Assembly (NCBI GenBank): GCA_037623315.1
Contig: JBBJJH010000001.1
Span: 141,019-205,018, forward strand
DNA from: Halanaerobiaceae bacterium ANBcell28
GTDB lineage: Bacteria; Bacillota; Halanaerobiia; Halanaerobiales; DTU029
Direction: 5' to 3'
DNA: 64,000 nt
The position numbers and the translations under genes are program-made. The notes beneath the pieces are model-generated. The model worked only from the letters and a program-made list of their open reading frames with translations. It was not told the DNA's origin and ran no database searches. Positions 62,818 through 64,000 of this stretch are shown here, piece by piece; the stretch's first letter is position 1, and each line of letters begins with the position of its first letter.

Positions 62818-62835
62818 TAAAAGGAATTATAAATT

Positions 62836-62967
62836 TGCTTTCGGGGCAGGGTGAAATTCCTGACCGGTGGTAATGCTTCTTAAATTAGAGAAGACGAGTC
62901 CAACAGCCTCAACAGTTGATCTGGTTAGATCCCAGAACCGACAGTATAGTCTGAATGAGCGGAAGCA
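62836..62967 (+). ncRNA. FMN riboswitch aptamer (RFN element)
   Basis: The P1 stem is TGCTTTC/GGAAGCA-like (62836-62842 with 62961-62967). Inside are GGGGCAGGGTGAAATTCC, TGACCGGTGGTAA, a variable arm, GATCTGGTTAGATCC, and the highly conserved CCGACAGTATAGTCTGAATGA stretch, each in the RFN order. It binds FMN in known cases, mostly ahead of riboflavin genes. Here the first gene downstream is pdxS, about 320 bases away. The structure between them is described separately. Confidence 0.95.
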
Positions 62968-63079
62968 CATACATAAAATACTTATTTCAAGCCTGCTTAG
63001 CTTTTACTTCACACAATAAGCTAATTTGGTCATGCTATGCCGAAATAAAGCAATATTAGTGAATTCACTAGTACTGGGC

Positions 63080-63255
63080 CTTACCATACTTTTATAATGG
63101 GTAAGACAGAATTTTGTAAGGCATTTATAGCCTTCCATGGGTGCTGGAAGATTTTCGTTACTCTTTCAGCAACTGGCTAAGCAAAAACAATCATGGATTT
63201 AAGGTATATAATGTATGCTGCTCTCTTGGGCCCTGATATTTTTTTCAGGGCTTTT
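63080..63255 (+). promoter_or_regulatory. Structured expression platform with terminator ahead of pdxS
   Basis: After the aptamer come stems CTTACC/GGGTAAG (63080-63105), AAGGC/GCCTT (63118-63134) and TGCTGGAAGA/TCTTTCAGCA (63142-63171). A terminator GCCCTGA/TCAGGGC plus TTTT follows at 63230-63255, 30 bases before pdxS. A TATAAT at 63206-63211 could also be a second -10. A 21-codon frame (63034-63099) within the leader has no ribosome site. This 118 to 320 base spacer is unusually long for an RFN platform. Confidence 0.65.
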
Positions 63256-63285
63256 CTGATAGCAAATAATAGAAAGGATGATAAT

Positions 63286-64000
63286 ATGTCAGAGAAAAAA
63301 AATACTTTAAAAGTAAAAAAAGGTTTAGCCGAAATGCTAAAAGGTGGAGTAATTATGGATGTTACTACACCTGAAGAAGCTAAAATTGCTGAAGAAGCAG
63401 GCGCTGTTGCAGTTATGGCCCTAGAGAGAGTCCCTGCTGATATTAGGGCTGCAGGGGGAGTTGCTAGAATGGCTGATCCTGCTATTGTTAAAGACATTGT
63501 GGATTCTGTTACAATTCCAGTAATGGCAAAAGCAAGAATTGGACATTTTGTGGAAGCAAGAATACTTGAAAGTTTAGGTGTCGATTATATTGACGAAAGT
63601 GAAGTTCTTACACCAGCAGATAATGACTTCCATATTGATAAAAAACAATTTGATGTTCCATTTGTTTGTGGGTGTAGAAATCTTGGTGAAGCATTAAGGA
63701 GAATTGGGGAAGGCGCTTCTATGATTAGAACAAAAGGCGAAGCTGGCACAGGAAATGTTGTAGAAGCTGTTAAACATATGCGTACTGTAATGGCTGATAT
63801 TAGAACGATTATAAACATGCCAGAAGATGAACTAATGACAAAGGCTAAAGAATTATCCGCTCCTTATGATCTCTTATTAAAAGTTAAGGAACTTAAAAGA
63901 TTACCGGTTGTTAATTTTGCCGCTGGTGGTGTAGCTACTCCGGCCGACGCTGCATTAATGATGCACCTCGGTGCTGATGGTGTTTTTGTTGGATCTGGTA
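63286..64000 (+). CDS. pdxS: Pyridoxal 5'-phosphate synthase subunit PdxS (partial, 3' end beyond window)
   Basis: PdxS builds PLP from ribose 5-phosphate, glyceraldehyde 3-phosphate and ammonia given by PdxT. The visible 238 residues of about 294 have Asp25 (VIMDV), Lys82 in [24 protein letters not shown], and Lys150 in [12 protein letters not shown], the known catalytic Lys pair. The ATG at 63286 follows AAAGGATG. The phosphate site GVFVGSG is at the window edge. Control by the FMN riboswitch upstream is inferred from position; pdxT probably follows outside the window. Confidence 0.97.
   Translation, partial: MSEKKNTLKVKKGLAEMLKGGVIMDVTTPEEAKIAEEAGAVAVMALERVPADIRAAGGVARMADPAIVKDIVDSVTIPVMAKARIGHFVEARILESLGVDYIDESEVLTPADNDFHIDKKQFDVPFVCGCRNLGEALRRIGEGASMIRTKGEAGTGNVVEAVKHMRTVMADIRTIINMPEDELMTKAKELSAPYDLLLKVKELKRLPVVNFAAGGVATPADAALMMHLGADGVFVGSG

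Noticed and set aside
63034-63099. 21-codon frame in the pdxS leader
   Set aside because: No ribosome site and it overlaps a leader stem; more likely part of the RNA structure or a relic.
1-64000. tRNA, rRNA, insertion sequence, prophage or CRISPR loci
   Set aside because: I looked along both strands and saw no such gene, inverted-end element or repeat-spacer array.

Overview
The window is about one third G+C and mostly carries ordinary low-GC anaerobe genes. It suggests a fermentative, spore-forming member of the Halanaerobiales or a close relative. The evidence is a mixed character set. Firmicute features include T-box and glmS-ribozyme control, an HPr with a Ser46 site, an NdoAI/NdoA toxin-antitoxin pair and sporulation-type small proteins. 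Diderm features include a TolC-type outer-membrane channel with its RND pump, and periplasmic binding proteins that lack lipoprotein Cys residues. A BCCT betaine-type carrier and a dedicated proline operon fit life in salt. The genus is an inference; no rRNA or tRNA gene was found.

Layout. 1-2.5 kb: ccmE (cut by the edge), nrfA (ammonifying nitrite reductase) and a LysM/Gmad2 protein. 2.5-6.6 kb: a dead DUF3231 gene beside an intact one, a methyltransferase, and an SLH/BsuPI surface protein broken by one extra base in an A8 run. 6.8-10.4 kb: a BCCT carrier behind an attenuator-like hairpin, then two Uma2-type nuclease-fold genes, the first fused to a Phd/YefM-like antitoxin domain and preceded by a palindromic operator. 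10.4-17.9 kb: MATE and CDF transporters, a secreted protein, and proBAC under a T-box whose specifier reads CCC (proline). 18-24.4 kb: an amidohydrolase, ndoAI-ndoA, a 51-residue protein that copies the antitoxin tail, dcd, ptsH, alr, nnr and acpS. 24.5-25.4 kb: three tiny genes (Trp/Asp/Arg repeat, Arg-rich, YjcZ-like), each behind a sigma-K-like promoter. 25.5-39 kb: a peroxiredoxin-nitroreductase fusion, carB, GIY-YIG, a ferritin-like protein, ptsI with a 1-phosphofructokinase, a nuclease-helicase, and glmS with its ribozyme. 39.2-45.6 kb: a sugar ABC transporter without its own ATPase, glmM and a degenerate CPBP-like protein. 45.6-54.3 kb: the AmmeMemoRadiSam trio, then an RND/MFP/TolC pump. 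54.5-62.7 kb: a TetR regulator with a long palindrome, a five-gene oligosaccharide/peptide ABC operon and an aminotransferase. 62.8-64 kb: an FMN riboswitch leading into pdxS.

Most genes read on the minus strand and form housekeeping operons. The unusual content is the FMN aptamer ahead of a vitamin B6 gene, the antitoxin-tail mini-protein, the Phd-Uma2 fusion with its operator, the sigma-K-like trio of odd small proteins, and several decaying gene fragments in the spacers (DUF3231, XRE/DUF2178, DUF3243). No mobile element, CRISPR array or prophage is visible.
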